From Anaerococcus rubeinfantis (lineage in GTDB: Bacteria > Bacillota > Clostridia > Tissierellales > Peptoniphilaceae): 64,000 nt of DNA. The first letter of the stretch is position 1, and the number at the start of each line of letters is the position of its first letter. The DNA is taken from assembly GCF_001487145.1 (NCBI RefSeq), contig NZ_LN913016.1, forward strand, positions 744,001-808,000, written 5' to 3'. Below the pieces are notes generated by a model. The model had not been told where the DNA came from. It did not search any database and saw nothing but the letters and a program-made list of their open reading frames with translations. Position numbers and translations under genes: made by a program. Below are positions 18,722 through 29,029 of the stretch, in pieces.

Positions 18722-20715
18722 TGTTTGATAAAAAAGATTTAAAGGCTGTAAATGCCATAAGATGTTTATCAGTAGCACAAATTGAAAAAGCAAATAGTGG
18801 TCATCCAGGCCTTCCAATGGGAGCAAGTCCAATGGCTTACGTTTTATGGAATAAAATATTAAATGTTAATCCTAAAAAAAGTGATTGGCATAACAGGGAT
18901 AGATTTGTTTTATCAGCAGGCCATGGATCTGCTATGCTTTATTCCTTATTGCACTTATCAGGATATGATTTAAGTATTGAAGATTTGAAAAACTTCAGAC
19001 AAATCGGTTCAAAAACTCCAGGTCATCCTGAAAGAAAACACACAGATGGAGTAGAAGTAACAACAGGACCTTTGGGTCAAGGAATTGCAAATGCAGTTGG
19101 ATTTGCCATAGCAGAAAAACATCTTGCAGCAATGTATAATAAGGACGATTTAAATATAGTTGATCATTATACTTATGCAATTTGTGGTGATGGAGATTTA
19201 ATGGAAGGAATATCCTATGAATCTATGTCACTTGCTGGCCATTTAAATTTAAATAAATTAATAATTTTGCACGATTCAAATGATATTTGCCTTGATGGAA
19301 ATTTGAACACATCTTTTTCTGAAAATATTGAACAAAGAGTAAAATCACAAAATTGGAATTACATTAAAGTTTCTGATGGAAATAATCTTGAAGAAATTTA
19401 TGAAGCAATAATAAAAGCTAAAGAAAACAAAAATGGTCCAACTTTTATCGAAGTAAAAACTGTAATAGGATATGGTTCAAAAAATCAAGGAACAAATAAA
19501 GTTCATGGTGCTCCAATAGGAAATGAAGATTTCACAGAAGTAAAGAAAGCCTATAATTGGGAATATGAAGATTTTGAAATTTCTGATGATGTTTATGATA
19601 TATTTAATGAAAATATAATAAAAAATGGACAAAAATCATATGAAAAATGGAAAAATACTTTAAATTCATATAAGGAAAAATATCCAGAAGATTACAAAGA
19701 ATATTTGAATGGATTTGAAAGAAAATTACCAGAAAATTGGATTGACCAAGTTAAAAAATATTCTTCAAATGATGAAAGTCTAGCAAGTCGTGCATCAAGT
19801 GGAGAAATAATCCAAGATATAGCAAAAATTACTAAGAATTTCTGGGGAGGAAGTGCAGATTTATTTTCTTCAAACAAGACCAATATAAAAAATAGCGAAA
19901 GATTTTCTGACGAAAACCCACAAGGCAGAAATGTCTGGTATGGAGTTAGAGAATTTGCAATGAGTGTAATTGCAAATGCAATTGTAGCACACGGAGGAAC
20001 TTTCCACCATGTTTCAACATTTTTTGTATTTTCAGACTATTTGAAAGCAGGACTTAGAATCTCAGCTCTTTCACAAATTCCACTTACCTATGTGTTTACT
20101 CATGATTCAGTAGCTGTAGGAGAAGATGGGCCAACTCACCAACCAATTGAACAATTGGCAATGATAAGATCAATTCCAAATACAATTATGCTTAGACCTG
20201 CTGATGCAAATGAAGTAAGACTTTCTTGGAAAATAGCTTTAGAAAGCAAAGATTCACCAGTAGTAATTGCTCTAACTCGACAAGGAGTAAAAAATCTTAA
20301 GGGAACAGAAAATCTATCAGATATTTCAAAAGGAGCTTATATAATTGAAGATTCTGATAAAGAAATTCCAGATGGTATTTTAATAGCAACAGGTAGTGAA
20401 GTAGAACTTGCTTTGGAAACAAAAGAAGAATTAAGAAAATCCGATATTGATGTTAGAGTTGTATCAATGCCATCAATGGAATTATTTAGAAAGCAAGATA
20501 AATCTTACAAGGAAAAAATCTTGCCAGAAAATATTAAAAATAGAGCTTCAATCGAAATGGCAACATCTTTTGGATGGAGTGAATTTACTGGAAAAGGTGG
20601 TTTAAATATTTCAATAGACAGATTTGGAATATCCGGAAACTTTAAAGGTGTTAAAAAAGAATTAGGATTTACAAAAGAAGAGATTGCAAAAAAATATATA
20701 GAAAAATTTAATTAA
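18721..20715 (+). CDS. tkt: Transketolase
   Basis: This thiamine-diphosphate enzyme transfers two-carbon units in the pentose phosphate pathway. The 664 aa match full-length bacterial transketolases. The N-terminal PP domain contains NSGHPGLPMG and the ThDP motif GDGDLMEGISYE. The Pyr domain contains REFAMSVIANAIVAHGG, TYVFTHDSVAVGEDGPTHQP and SIPNTIMLRPADANE. With rpiB it forms a two-gene non-oxidative pentose phosphate operon that ends at the terminator at 20723. In an organism of this type it would mainly supply ribose for nucleotides (inference). Confidence 0.97.
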   Translation: MFDKKDLKAVNAIRCLSVAQIEKANSGHPGLPMGASPMAYVLWNKILNVNPKKSDWHNRDRFVLSAGHGSAMLYSLLHLSGYDLSIEDLKNFRQIGSKTPGHPERKHTDGVEVTTGPLGQGIANAVGFAIAEKHLAAMYNKDDLNIVDHYTYAICGDGDLMEGISYESMSLAGHLNLNKLIILHDSNDICLDGNLNTSFSENIEQRVKSQNWNYIKVSDGNNLEEIYEAIIKAKENKNGPTFIEVKTVIGYGSKNQGTNKVHGAPIGNEDFTEVKKAYNWEYEDFEISDDVYDIFNENIIKNGQKSYEKWKNTLNSYKEKYPEDYKEYLNGFERKLPENWIDQVKKYSSNDESLASRASSGEIIQDIAKITKNFWGGSADLFSSNKTNIKNSERFSDENPQGRNVWYGVREFAMSVIANAIVAHGGTFHHVSTFFVFSDYLKAGLRISALSQIPLTYVFTHDSVAVGEDGPTHQPIEQLAMIRSIPNTIMLRPADANEVRLSWKIALESKDSPVVIALTRQGVKNLKGTENLSDISKGAYIIEDSDKEIPDGILIATGSEVELALETKEELRKSDIDVRVVSMPSMELFRKQDKSYKEKILPENIKNRASIEMATSFGWSEFTGKGGLNISIDRFGISGNFKGVKKELGFTKEEIAKKYIEKFN

Positions 20716-20722
20716 CATAAGA

Positions 20723-20767
20723 GGCTGTTACAAAATTATTTAACATATTTGTAACAGCCCGTTTTAT
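20723..20767 (+). terminator. Terminator after rpiB-tkt
   Basis: GGCTGTTACAAA pairs perfectly with TTTGTAACAGCC, followed by CGTTTTATTTT. Confidence 0.85.
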
Positions 20768-20787
20768 TTTAAAAAAAATTTAAAAAG

Positions 20788-20796
20788 TGATATTAT
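20788..20796 (+). promoter_or_regulatory. Probable -10 of the deoD operon
   Basis: TGATATTAT, an extended -10-like element about 30 bp before the deoD start, just after the tkt terminator. No clear -35. Confidence 0.4.
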
Positions 20797-20826
20797 ATTA
20801 TTAGAAATATTTAAAAAGGAGTGACT

Positions 20827-21546
20827 ATGACAATACCAACACCGCATATTTCAGCAAAAAGTAAAGACGAAATAGCAAACACAGTTTTGATGCCAGGAGA
20901 TCCCTTAAGAGCTAAGTATATAGCTGAAAATTTCCTAGAAGACGTAAAACAATTTACAGAAACAAGGGGAATGTTAGGATACACTGGTTTTTATAATGGA
21001 AAAAAAGTTTCAGTAATGGGAAGTGGAATGGGAATTCCATCATCTATGATTTATTTTAATGAGTTATTTAATTTTTATGACGTAAAAACAATTATAAGAA
21101 TTGGTAGTGCAGGAAGTATGCAAGAAAATATAAAATTACACGATATAGTTCTTGCAACAAGTGCTTGTAGCGAGTCATCAATTAATGATAATTTGTTTGG
21201 AAATATTAATTTTTCTCCTACGCCTGATTTTGAATTATTGCTAAAAGCATATCAAAAAAGTCAAGAATTAGGATATACAACACATTGCGGTCAAGTACAT
21301 TCATCAGACCAATTTTATAGTGAAATGGATCCAAAAGTTTTTGATAATTTACAAAGATATGGAGTTTTGTGTGTTGAAATGGAATCCTATGGCTTATTTA
21401 CTCTAGCAAGAAAATACGGAAAAAAGGCTTTGGGAATTTTCACTATCTCTGATTCTTTGGTTTCAAACGAAGCTGATAGTGCAGAAAATAGACAAAGTGC
21501 TTACACTCAAATGATGAAACTAGCCCTAGAAGTTGCGCCAGAATAA
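20827..21546 (+). CDS. deoD: Purine-nucleoside phosphorylase, DeoD type
   Basis: It cleaves purine nucleosides to base and (deoxy)ribose 1-phosphate for salvage. The ATG at 20827 is used because AAGGAG ends at 20821 and overlaps the upstream in-frame GTG. This gives 239 aa, the usual length of the hexameric DeoD class. TPHISA, VLMPGDPLRAKYIAENFLE, GMGIPS, RIGSAG, VEMESYGLF and the SDS-containing TISDSL match the family. It leads a long + strand run (deoD-glmU-prs-pth-mfd-prsA) with short gaps. glmU follows after 9 bp. Confidence 0.96.
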   Translation: MTIPTPHISAKSKDEIANTVLMPGDPLRAKYIAENFLEDVKQFTETRGMLGYTGFYNGKKVSVMGSGMGIPSSMIYFNELFNFYDVKTIIRIGSAGSMQENIKLHDIVLATSACSESSINDNLFGNINFSPTPDFELLLKAYQKSQELGYTTHCGQVHSSDQFYSEMDPKVFDNLQRYGVLCVEMESYGLFTLARKYGKKALGIFTISDSLVSNEADSAENRQSAYTQMMKLALEVAPE

Positions 21547-21555
21547 GGAGTGCTG

Positions 21556-22947
21556 ATGTTAAAAAATATTATACTTGCAGCAGGCGAAGGAACTAGAATG
21601 AAATCTAGTACTTCAAAAGTAATGACTAAAATTTTAAATAGAGAATTAATTTCATATATTGTTGACGCATGTGATTTTAAAAATTCAAAAACTATAATTA
21701 TTGGTGGAAAAAATAAAGATTTATTGAAGGAAAAATATCCTGAACTTGAAATAAAGGAACAAAAAATAGGAGATGATTTTCCTTACGGAACAGCTTATGC
21801 TGTTAGCATGGCAATAGATTTAATTGATGACACTGATGATTGTTTGATTTTAAATGGAGATATCCCACTAATTACAAAAAATTCACTTGAAAAATTTATA
21901 AATTTTCATAAAGAAAATAATAATAACCTAACAGTTATGTCAACTAATATTGATAATCCAAAAGGATATGGAAGAATAATTAGACAAGATAATGATTTTC
22001 AAAAAATAGTTGAAGAAAAAGATGCAAGTGAAGATGAAAGATTGGTAAATGAAATTAATGTAGGTATTTATGCTTTTAAAGGAGAAGATTTAAAAAATTC
22101 CTTGAAAAAAATAGATACTAATAACAAATCAAATGAATATTATCTAACAGATTGCATAGAAATTTTAATTAAAGATGGGAAAAAAGTAGAAGCTTATCGA
22201 GCTGATAATCCAGATCAATTTTACGGAATTAATAATAAAAAAGAGTTAGCTAATGCTGCTAAATTATTGAGAGAAAGAATAAATGATTATCATATGCTAA
22301 ATGGTGTAATAATTGAAAATCCTAGTATAGTAGATATTGAAATGGGAGTAAAAATTGGAAAAGATACTATAATTTCTGGGCCTTGCAAAATTTTGGGAAC
22401 TACAGAAATTGGAGAAAATTGTATAATAGAAGGTTCATCAAGGATTGAGGATTCTATTATAAAAAATAATGTAAAAATTGACAATTCTGTAATCGAAAAA
22501 TCTTTTGTTGATGAAAAAACTGATATAGGACCATTTTCACATCTAAGACCAAAAGCCAAATTAGGTAAAAATGTTCATATAGGAAATTTTGTAGAAGTTA
22601 AAAATGCTAATGTTGATGACAATACAAAAGCTGGACATTTAGCTTACATTGGAGATAGTGATCTTGGAAAAGATATAAATGTTGGTTGTGGAGTAATTTT
22701 TGTAAATTACGATGGTAAATTTAAACACAGATCAAAAGTAGAAGATGGGGCATTTATAGGATCAAATTCAAATATTGTAGCACCAGTTCATGTTAAAAAA
22801 GAAGGCTATATTGCAGCAGGTTCAACGATTACAAAAGATGTTGAAGAGGGGGTCCTCTCAATAGAAAGAGCTGATCAAAAAAATATACCGGGTTATGTTG
22901 AGAAAAAGAAAAAAAGAGATTTAGAAAAGTTAAAGGAGCAAAAATAA
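21556..22947 (+). CDS. glmU: Bifunctional GlcN-1-P acetyltransferase / GlcNAc-1-P uridyltransferase
   Basis: It makes UDP-GlcNAc for peptidoglycan in two steps. The ATG at 21556 is chosen because AAGGAG (21545-21550) fits it, whereas the in-frame GTG at 21550 overlaps that site. The 463 aa are normal. Residues 1-230 are the pyrophosphorylase ([11 protein letters not shown], then GTAYAV and LNGDIPLI). The rest is a left-handed beta-helix acetyltransferase with hexapeptide repeats ([31 protein letters not shown]). Its position before prs is standard in Firmicutes. Confidence 0.97.
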   Translation: MLKNIILAAGEGTRMKSSTSKVMTKILNRELISYIVDACDFKNSKTIIIGGKNKDLLKEKYPELEIKEQKIGDDFPYGTAYAVSMAIDLIDDTDDCLILNGDIPLITKNSLEKFINFHKENNNNLTVMSTNIDNPKGYGRIIRQDNDFQKIVEEKDASEDERLVNEINVGIYAFKGEDLKNSLKKIDTNNKSNEYYLTDCIEILIKDGKKVEAYRADNPDQFYGINNKKELANAAKLLRERINDYHMLNGVIIENPSIVDIEMGVKIGKDTIISGPCKILGTTEIGENCIIEGSSRIEDSIIKNNVKIDNSVIEKSFVDEKTDIGPFSHLRPKAKLGKNVHIGNFVEVKNANVDDNTKAGHLAYIGDSDLGKDINVGCGVIFVNYDGKFKHRSKVEDGAFIGSNSNIVAPVHVKKEGYIAAGSTITKDVEEGVLSIERADQKNIPGYVEKKKKRDLEKLKEQK

Positions 22948-22949
22948 AA

Positions 22950-23936
22950 ATGAGTGAATGTTCAAGTTCATCACATATTACAAGAGGCGAGTTGATAGTA
23001 TTTGCAGGAAATTCAAATCCAGATTTGGCTGAAGCTGTAGCAAAATCTTTAGGGATAGAATTAGGAAAAGTTGAAGTTAAAAAATTTGCAGATAGTGAAA
23101 TAAATGTAAAAATAAATGAAGCTGTAAGAGGAAAAGACGTTTATATAATTCAACCTACTTCTTATCCTACAAATGATAATTTGATGGAATTATTAATCAT
23201 GACAGATGCTTGCAAAAGGGCTTCTGCAAGATATGTGAATGTTGTAGTTCCATATTATGGATATGCAAGACAAGACAGAAAAACAAGGGGAAGAGAGCCA
23301 ATTAGTGCAAAACTTGTAGCGAATTTAATAACAGTTTCAGGTGCTGATAGGGTTATTACAATGGATCTTCATGCTGGACAAATTCAAGGTTATTTTGACA
23401 TACCACTTGATCATTTCACTGCAATTAGATTACTATCATCTTATTTTAAAGAAAAAGCTTATAATAAACCAGATGAATATGTAGTTGTAAGCCCTGACTT
23501 GGGTGGAGTTACAAGAGCAAGGAGCTTTGCTGATTATTTAAAATTAACAATAGCGATTATTGAAAAAAGACGTCCAAAACCAAATGTATCTGAGGTTATG
23601 AATGTTATAGGTGATTTTGAGGGTAAACACTGTATCCTTGTTGACGATATGATTGACACTGCCGGAACAATTTGTAATGCAGCGAATTATCTAAAAGAAC
23701 ACGGAGCAAAAGAAGTTTCAATAGCAGCAACTCATGGTGTATTGAGTGCTAATGCTTGTCAAAACTTAGAAAATTCTTGTGTAAAAGAAGTAATAATAAC
23801 AGATACAATAAAATTACCAGAAGAAAAGAAAATTGATAAAATAAAGCAAATATCAATAGCTCCTTTATTAGCAGAAGCCATCAATAGAATCAACACATAT
23901 GAATCAATAAGTGGTTTATTTGAGGATGGTAAATAG
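22950..23936 (+). CDS. prs: Ribose-phosphate pyrophosphokinase
   Basis: It forms PRPP from ribose 5-phosphate and ATP for nucleotide and amino acid biosynthesis. It has 328 aa. [33 protein letters not shown] and the PRPP loop [16 protein letters not shown] are diagnostic. The first 12 residues ([12 protein letters not shown]) extend before the conserved [37 protein letters not shown] supports the annotated ATG. The usual glmU-prs-pth-mfd order is conserved. Confidence 0.97.
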   Translation: MSECSSSSHITRGELIVFAGNSNPDLAEAVAKSLGIELGKVEVKKFADSEINVKINEAVRGKDVYIIQPTSYPTNDNLMELLIMTDACKRASARYVNVVVPYYGYARQDRKTRGREPISAKLVANLITVSGADRVITMDLHAGQIQGYFDIPLDHFTAIRLLSSYFKEKAYNKPDEYVVVSPDLGGVTRARSFADYLKLTIAIIEKRRPKPNVSEVMNVIGDFEGKHCILVDDMIDTAGTICNAANYLKEHGAKEVSIAATHGVLSANACQNLENSCVKEVIITDTIKLPEEKKIDKIKQISIAPLLAEAINRINTYESISGLFEDGK

Positions 23937-23938
23937 AT

Positions 23939-24523
23939 ATGTATTATATTGTAGGCTTGGGTAATCCTGGGATACAGTATGAGAATACAAGACATAATGC
24001 TGGCTTTATAAGTATAGATTATTTAGCTAGAAAATATAGTATAGATGTGAGAAAAATTAAATTTAAATCTTTGATTGGCCAGGGAGTAATTTCTGGCCAT
24101 AAAGTTATGCTTGTAAAACCTCAAACTTATATGAATAATTCAGGAGAAGCTATAAGAGAAATATACAAATATTTTGATTTTGAACACGATAAGCTCATAG
24201 TTATCTATGATGATATAGATATTGATTTTGGAAGTATTAGAATTAGAAAAAAAGGCTCAGCTGGGACTCACAATGGAATGAAGTCAATAATTTATAATTT
24301 AGAATTTGATGATTTTCCAAGAATAAAAGTTGCAGTTGGAAAAAAACCATCTTATATGGATCTAGCTAATTTTGTTTTGAGTGGATTTTCAAAAAACGAA
24401 GCAAAAATCCTAGAAGAAGAAATAATGCTTGTAGGAGAATCAATTGAGATGATTTTAGAAGAAGGAATAGATAAAACTATGAGTATGTATAATTCTAAAA
24501 GGTTAGTTGAAGATAATGAATAG
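23939..24523 (+). CDS. pth: Peptidyl-tRNA hydrolase
   Basis: It recycles peptidyl-tRNAs released from stalled ribosomes. At 194 aa it fits the bacterial Pth family. GLGNPGIQYENTRHNAGF carries the catalytic His (near residue 20), with KPQTYMNNSGEA, YDDIDIDFGSIRIRKKGSAGTHNGMKSI and FPRIKVAVG. It starts 2 bp after prs and its end overlaps the mfd start, so translation is probably coupled. Confidence 0.96.
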   Translation: MYYIVGLGNPGIQYENTRHNAGFISIDYLARKYSIDVRKIKFKSLIGQGVISGHKVMLVKPQTYMNNSGEAIREIYKYFDFEHDKLIVIYDDIDIDFGSIRIRKKGSAGTHNGMKSIIYNLEFDDFPRIKVAVGKKPSYMDLANFVLSGFSKNEAKILEEEIMLVGESIEMILEEGIDKTMSMYNSKRLVEDNE

Positions 24524-27500
24524 TCTTATTAATGAAATTTATAATATTGGTCAAGTAAAAGAAATTATAGAAAATTATAAAAATTTATCTCCTATTTTTT
24601 TACATGGATTGACTGATGAAAGTAAATCTCATATATATGAGACGATTTTTCATTATACTAAAAAAAGTTTGGTTATAATTTGTGAAAATGAAAAAAAAGC
24701 CAAGCTTATGTGTGATGATATTAATTCTTTTGTAGAAGATACATGCATGTATTTTCCATCAACTGAAATAAATTATTATAATATTAAAAATCTTGAAAAA
24801 AACAATGAAATAAAAAGATTAGAAGTTTTAATTAGACTTATTAATGGTGAGAAATTTATTATAACTACAAGTTTAGATGGACTTAGAAATAAATTAACAC
24901 CAAAAAAAATATTTGAAAATAAATCTTTTAAAATTGATATAGAAAGTGAAATTGATTTAAGGAAAATAAAAGAGTCATTTATTGAATTAAATTATGATTT
25001 TTCAAAATTGGTTGAGTCTAAGGGAGAATTTTCAATTAGAGGATCAATCATAGATTTCTGGCCAATTGAATATGATAATCCAATTAGGATAGAGCTATTT
25101 GATACAGAAATTGATTCTATTAGATTTTTTGATAAAGATACACAAAGATCATTAGAAAATATAGATGAAATCATAGTAAGACCTACAAAAGAATTAATTT
25201 ATGATAAGAATGATTATGATAATGTAATTAAAGAAATTGAAAATGATTTATCTGCAATATCTGATGATGGGAAACTTGTAAAATTAAAAGATAAATATAG
25301 GCAAATTATTTCTTATCTTAAAGATAGCTTATATATAGCAAATGAGGATTTGATTACTCCTTATAGAAAAAACAATTTTGATAGTTTTTTTAATTATATT
25401 GATAAGGATTCATTATTTATTTTTCAAGATTTAAATAGGTCAATAGATAATTTCAAAGATTATAAGGAAAAATTAGATCTAGATTTAACTAGTCAGATGG
25501 AAAATGAAGAAGTTTTTTCATCTTTTAAAAATATTAAATTAGATATCAAAGAAATTTTTACAAATATAAAATTTTATCCAATAATAAATTCTTCATCTCT
25601 TTTAAAAAATAATAATCTGATTAAGGCAAGAAAAATCATAGAATTAAAATCTATTGAACAAGAAAATTTCAATAAAAATATAGAAAATTTTGTTTTAAAT
25701 ATAAAATCAATCATAAAAAACAATGAAAAAGTTCTTATTTTTGCATCTGATGAAAAATCACTTACAAATATTAAGGATATATTTAATGAAAATAACATCA
25801 ATAGCTATGCACTAGGTCTTGATAGTGATTTAAATAAGAACAATATTATTTTAGCCGAAAATTCAATATCAAGAGGCTATATTTTTATAGATTTTAAAAT
25901 AAATTTATATTCCCACAGGGATATTTTTGGAAAAGAAAAACATAGAAATAGAAAAAAGACTAAAAAGCCTGTTAGTGCTAAGGATATAATAAATTATTCC
26001 GATATTGAAATTGGTGATTATGTTGTTCATGAAAATAACGGAATAGGAATTTATAAGGGAATTTCCCAAATAGAGGTAAATAATACAAAAAAAGATTATT
26101 TTGTAATTGAGTATAAGGGAAATGACAAGGTATTTGTTCCGGTTGATCAAATGGATTTGGTAAGTAAATACATTGGTAACAAGGGGGATAAGCCTAAAAT
26201 TTCATCGCTTGGAAGCAATCAATGGAAAAAAGCTAAGCAAAGAGCAAAAAAGGCAGTTGATGAGATAGCAGATGATTTGGTAGAACTTTATGCTAAAAGA
26301 TCAAAAGCCAAAGGTCATGCTTTTAGTAAAGATACAACTTGGCAAAAAGAATTTGAAGATTCATTTGTTTATGAAGAAACTGACAGTCAAAATAGGTCAA
26401 TTGATGAAATAAAAAATGATATGGAAGATATAAAACCTATGGATAGGCTTTTGTGCGGAGATGTTGGTTATGGAAAAACTGAAGTTGCCCTAAGAGCAGC
26501 TTTTAAAGCTATAATGGATGGATATCAAGTTTGTTTTCTAGTCCCAACAACAATTCTTGCAAGCCAACATTTTTCAACAATGAAAGAAAGATTCAAAGAT
26601 TTTCCGGTCGAGTGTGCTCTTTTATCTAGGTTTGTCAGCAAAAAAGACCAAGATAAAAATATAAAGAACCTAAAAAGTGGAAAAGTAGATATTATTGTAG
26701 GAACTCATAGACTTTTATCAAAAGATATTAAATTTAAAAAATTAGGTTTGTTAATTATCGATGAAGAACAAAGATTTGGTGTTAGACATAAGGATAAACT
26801 AAAAAAACTAAAAGAAAATATAGATGTCCTCACCTTATCTGCAACTCCAATTCCTAGAACTTTACAAATGTCTCTTACAGGAATTAGAGATATGTCAACT
26901 TTAGATGAACCTCCTGAAAGAAGGCTTCCTGTAAATACCTATGTATTAGAATATGATGAATCAATTATAAAAAGAGCAATTGAAAAAGAGCTTGATAGAG
27001 ATGGACAAGTTTATTTTGTATATAACAGAGTTTACAATATTGAAAAAATATATAATCATTTAAAAGAATTAATACCTGATGCTAATATAGAAATCGCACA
27101 TGGTCAAATGTCTGCAAAAAGTTTAGAAAAAATTATGGAAGATTTTGTAAGTGGTCAAACTGATATTTTACTAGCAACGACTATTATTGAAACGGGAATG
27201 GATATACAAAATGTAAACACAATTATAGTTTATGATTCTGACATGATGGGACTGAGCCAACTTTACCAGTTAAAGGGTAGGATTGGTCGTTCATCTAGGT
27301 CTTCTTATGCTTATTTTACTTATGCAAAAGGAAAAATATTAACTGAAATAGGTGAAAAAAGATTAAAATCTATAAAAGATTTTTCTGATTTTGGTAGTGG
27401 TTATAAGATAGCCATGAGAGATTTAGAGCTTAGGGGAGCAGGAAATATTTTAGGCGAAAGTCAAAGTGGTCAAGTCGAAGCTATTGGATATGATTTGTAC

Positions 27501-28010
27501 GTTAAGTTCTTGCAACAAGCTGTAAATAAGGCAAGTGGAAAAGAAATCTATAGGAAAGATTATAATGATGTATATATAGATTTAAAAGTCGATGCTTACA
27601 TTCCGGATTCATATATTGAAGATTCTAGTCAAAAAATTGAAATTTATACTAGAATTTCACGAATTGAAAATTTAGAAGATTATAGTTTATTAGTTGAAGA
27701 TTTAATTGATAGGTATGGAGATATACCTTTGATGGTTGATAATCTTATGTATGTATCTTTGATAAAATCACTTGCTGATCAATTAGGTTTTGATGAAATT
27801 AGGGAAGTTAAAAATGAAATAAAAATTTCTTATGAAGATAGAAATAAATTTACTTTTGAAGAATTGTCCAAAATAAATGAAGATTATCACAATGAGATTT
27901 CATTTGACTTATCTCAAAATCCATCTTTTAAATTACCAAATAAAAATACAAAATTGTTAGACTGTTACGAATTATTAAAAGTTATAAAAAATGTTAAGGA
28001 GAAAAAATGA
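24516..28010 (+). CDS. mfd: Transcription-repair coupling factor Mfd
   Basis: This SF2 translocase displaces stalled RNA polymerase and recruits UvrA. It has 1164 aa from ATG 24516. A TTG at 24507 is an alternative, since both overlap the end of pth. The N-terminal UvrB-like modules (RGSIIDFWPIEYDNPIRIE), the RNA-polymerase-interacting domain (GDYVVHENNGIGIYKGI, about 490-510), the helicase motifs GDVGYGKTEVALRAAF, DEEQRFGVRHKDKLK, SATPIPRTLQMSL and LKGRIGRSSRSSYAYF, and the C-terminal D7 domain are recognisable. It is complete for the family and sits in the usual place after pth. Confidence 0.97.
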   Translation: MNSLINEIYNIGQVKEIIENYKNLSPIFLHGLTDESKSHIYETIFHYTKKSLVIICENEKKAKLMCDDINSFVEDTCMYFPSTEINYYNIKNLEKNNEIKRLEVLIRLINGEKFIITTSLDGLRNKLTPKKIFENKSFKIDIESEIDLRKIKESFIELNYDFSKLVESKGEFSIRGSIIDFWPIEYDNPIRIELFDTEIDSIRFFDKDTQRSLENIDEIIVRPTKELIYDKNDYDNVIKEIENDLSAISDDGKLVKLKDKYRQIISYLKDSLYIANEDLITPYRKNNFDSFFNYIDKDSLFIFQDLNRSIDNFKDYKEKLDLDLTSQMENEEVFSSFKNIKLDIKEIFTNIKFYPIINSSSLLKNNNLIKARKIIELKSIEQENFNKNIENFVLNIKSIIKNNEKVLIFASDEKSLTNIKDIFNENNINSYALGLDSDLNKNNIILAENSISRGYIFIDFKINLYSHRDIFGKEKHRNRKKTKKPVSAKDIINYSDIEIGDYVVHENNGIGIYKGISQIEVNNTKKDYFVIEYKGNDKVFVPVDQMDLVSKYIGNKGDKPKISSLGSNQWKKAKQRAKKAVDEIADDLVELYAKRSKAKGHAFSKDTTWQKEFEDSFVYEETDSQNRSIDEIKNDMEDIKPMDRLLCGDVGYGKTEVALRAAFKAIMDGYQVCFLVPTTILASQHFSTMKERFKDFPVECALLSRFVSKKDQDKNIKNLKSGKVDIIVGTHRLLSKDIKFKKLGLLIIDEEQRFGVRHKDKLKKLKENIDVLTLSATPIPRTLQMSLTGIRDMSTLDEPPERRLPVNTYVLEYDESIIKRAIEKELDRDGQVYFVYNRVYNIEKIYNHLKELIPDANIEIAHGQMSAKSLEKIMEDFVSGQTDILLATTIIETGMDIQNVNTIIVYDSDMMGLSQLYQLKGRIGRSSRSSYAYFTYAKGKILTEIGEKRLKSIKDFSDFGSGYKIAMRDLELRGAGNILGESQSGQVEAIGYDLYVKFLQQAVNKASGKEIYRKDYNDVYIDLKVDAYIPDSYIEDSSQKIEIYTRISRIENLEDYSLLVEDLIDRYGDIPLMVDNLMYVSLIKSLADQLGFDEIREVKNEIKISYEDRNKFTFEELSKINEDYHNEISFDLSQNPSFKLPNKNTKLLDCYELLKVIKNVKEKK

Positions 28011-29029
28011 ATAAAAAATTAATAGCCTTGGTTTTAGCAACTAGTTTTGCTTTAAGTGCTTGTGGAAATAATGCAGATAAGGACAAGAAAGATACTGGTT
28101 CTAATCAAACCGAAACTTCAGAAAGTGCAAAAGGTGAAAAATTACCTGATGATGCAGTCGCTTTAGTTAGTGGAGAAAAAATAACAAAAGATGCTTATAA
28201 AGATGAAATGAGTTTTTACTCTGCTATGCTTGCAAGCCAACAACAACTAAAACCTTCTATTGTACAAATGTTGGTTCAAGATAAACTTATCGCAGATGAT
28301 ATGAAAAAAAATAAGGTAAAAGTTGATGATAAGGAACTCAACGATAAATTTTTACAATACATTCAACAATTTGGTGGCCAAGAAAAATTTGATAAAATGC
28401 TTGAAGATTACAATATGAGCAGTGATAAATTTAAAGAAACAATAAAAAAAGATGAAATTTATCAAAAACACAGAGCTTGGTTTGAAGAAAAAAATCCTGT
28501 TGATGAGAAAGAATTAAAAAAATATTATGAAGAAAATAAAGACTCTTTAGCTCAAGTTAAAGCTAGTCATATCTTATTAGCTGATGAAAATACTGCAAAA
28601 GAAGTAAAAGAAAAACTTGATAATGGTGAGGATTTTGCAAAACTTGCTAAAGAATATTCAAAAGATACAGCAAATTCAAGCAAAGGTGGAGATCTAGGAT
28701 ATTTTACAAAAGATAAAATGGTTAAAGAATTTGCAGATAAAGCTTTTGCTATGAAAAAAGGTGAAATTTCTGGTCCTGTTAAGACGTCTTATGGATTTCA
28801 TATTATAAAAGTTGAAGATAAAAAAGATTCTCCTGAAGCATTAAAAGAAGAAATTTCTAAAAAATTAAATGATAAAAAATATGCTGATTATTTGACTAAA
28901 TTATTTAACAAGGCAAAAGTTGTTACAGAAGATGGTCCTCAAAAGAAAGAAACAGAAAAGGACAAGAACTCAACTGAAAATTCTAAAAAAGATGAAGAAC
29001 AAAAAGAAAATAGTAATTCTAATAATTAG
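28007..29029 (+). CDS. prsA: PrsA-like foldase lipoprotein, parvulin-type peptidyl-prolyl isomerase
   Basis: This extracytoplasmic folding factor has a lipoprotein signal with lipobox LSAC (Cys19). A SurA/PrsA-like N-terminal chaperone domain spans about residues 45-175. A parvulin domain lies at about 185-275: VKASHILLADENTAKEV, SSKGGDLGYFTKDKMVKEF, and TSYGFHIIKVEDKK hold the expected active-site surroundings. The C-terminus is a hydrophilic Lys/Glu/Asn tail. Total length is 340 aa. It starts within the last codons of mfd (ATGA overlap). The next gene, a paralogue, starts inside its 3' tail in another frame. Confidence 0.92.
   Translation: MNKKLIALVLATSFALSACGNNADKDKKDTGSNQTETSESAKGEKLPDDAVALVSGEKITKDAYKDEMSFYSAMLASQQQLKPSIVQMLVQDKLIADDMKKNKVKVDDKELNDKFLQYIQQFGGQEKFDKMLEDYNMSSDKFKETIKKDEIYQKHRAWFEEKNPVDEKELKKYYEENKDSLAQVKASHILLADENTAKEVKEKLDNGEDFAKLAKEYSKDTANSSKGGDLGYFTKDKMVKEFADKAFAMKKGEISGPVKTSYGFHIIKVEDKKDSPEALKEEISKKLNDKKYADYLTKLFNKAKVVTEDGPQKKETEKDKNSTENSKKDEEQKENSNSNN

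Noticed and set aside
28920-28991. N-terminal extension of the second PrsA-like protein
   Set aside because: The 24 extra codons are Lys/Arg-rich and coincide with the prsA tail in another frame. The lipoprotein signal begins properly at 28992.
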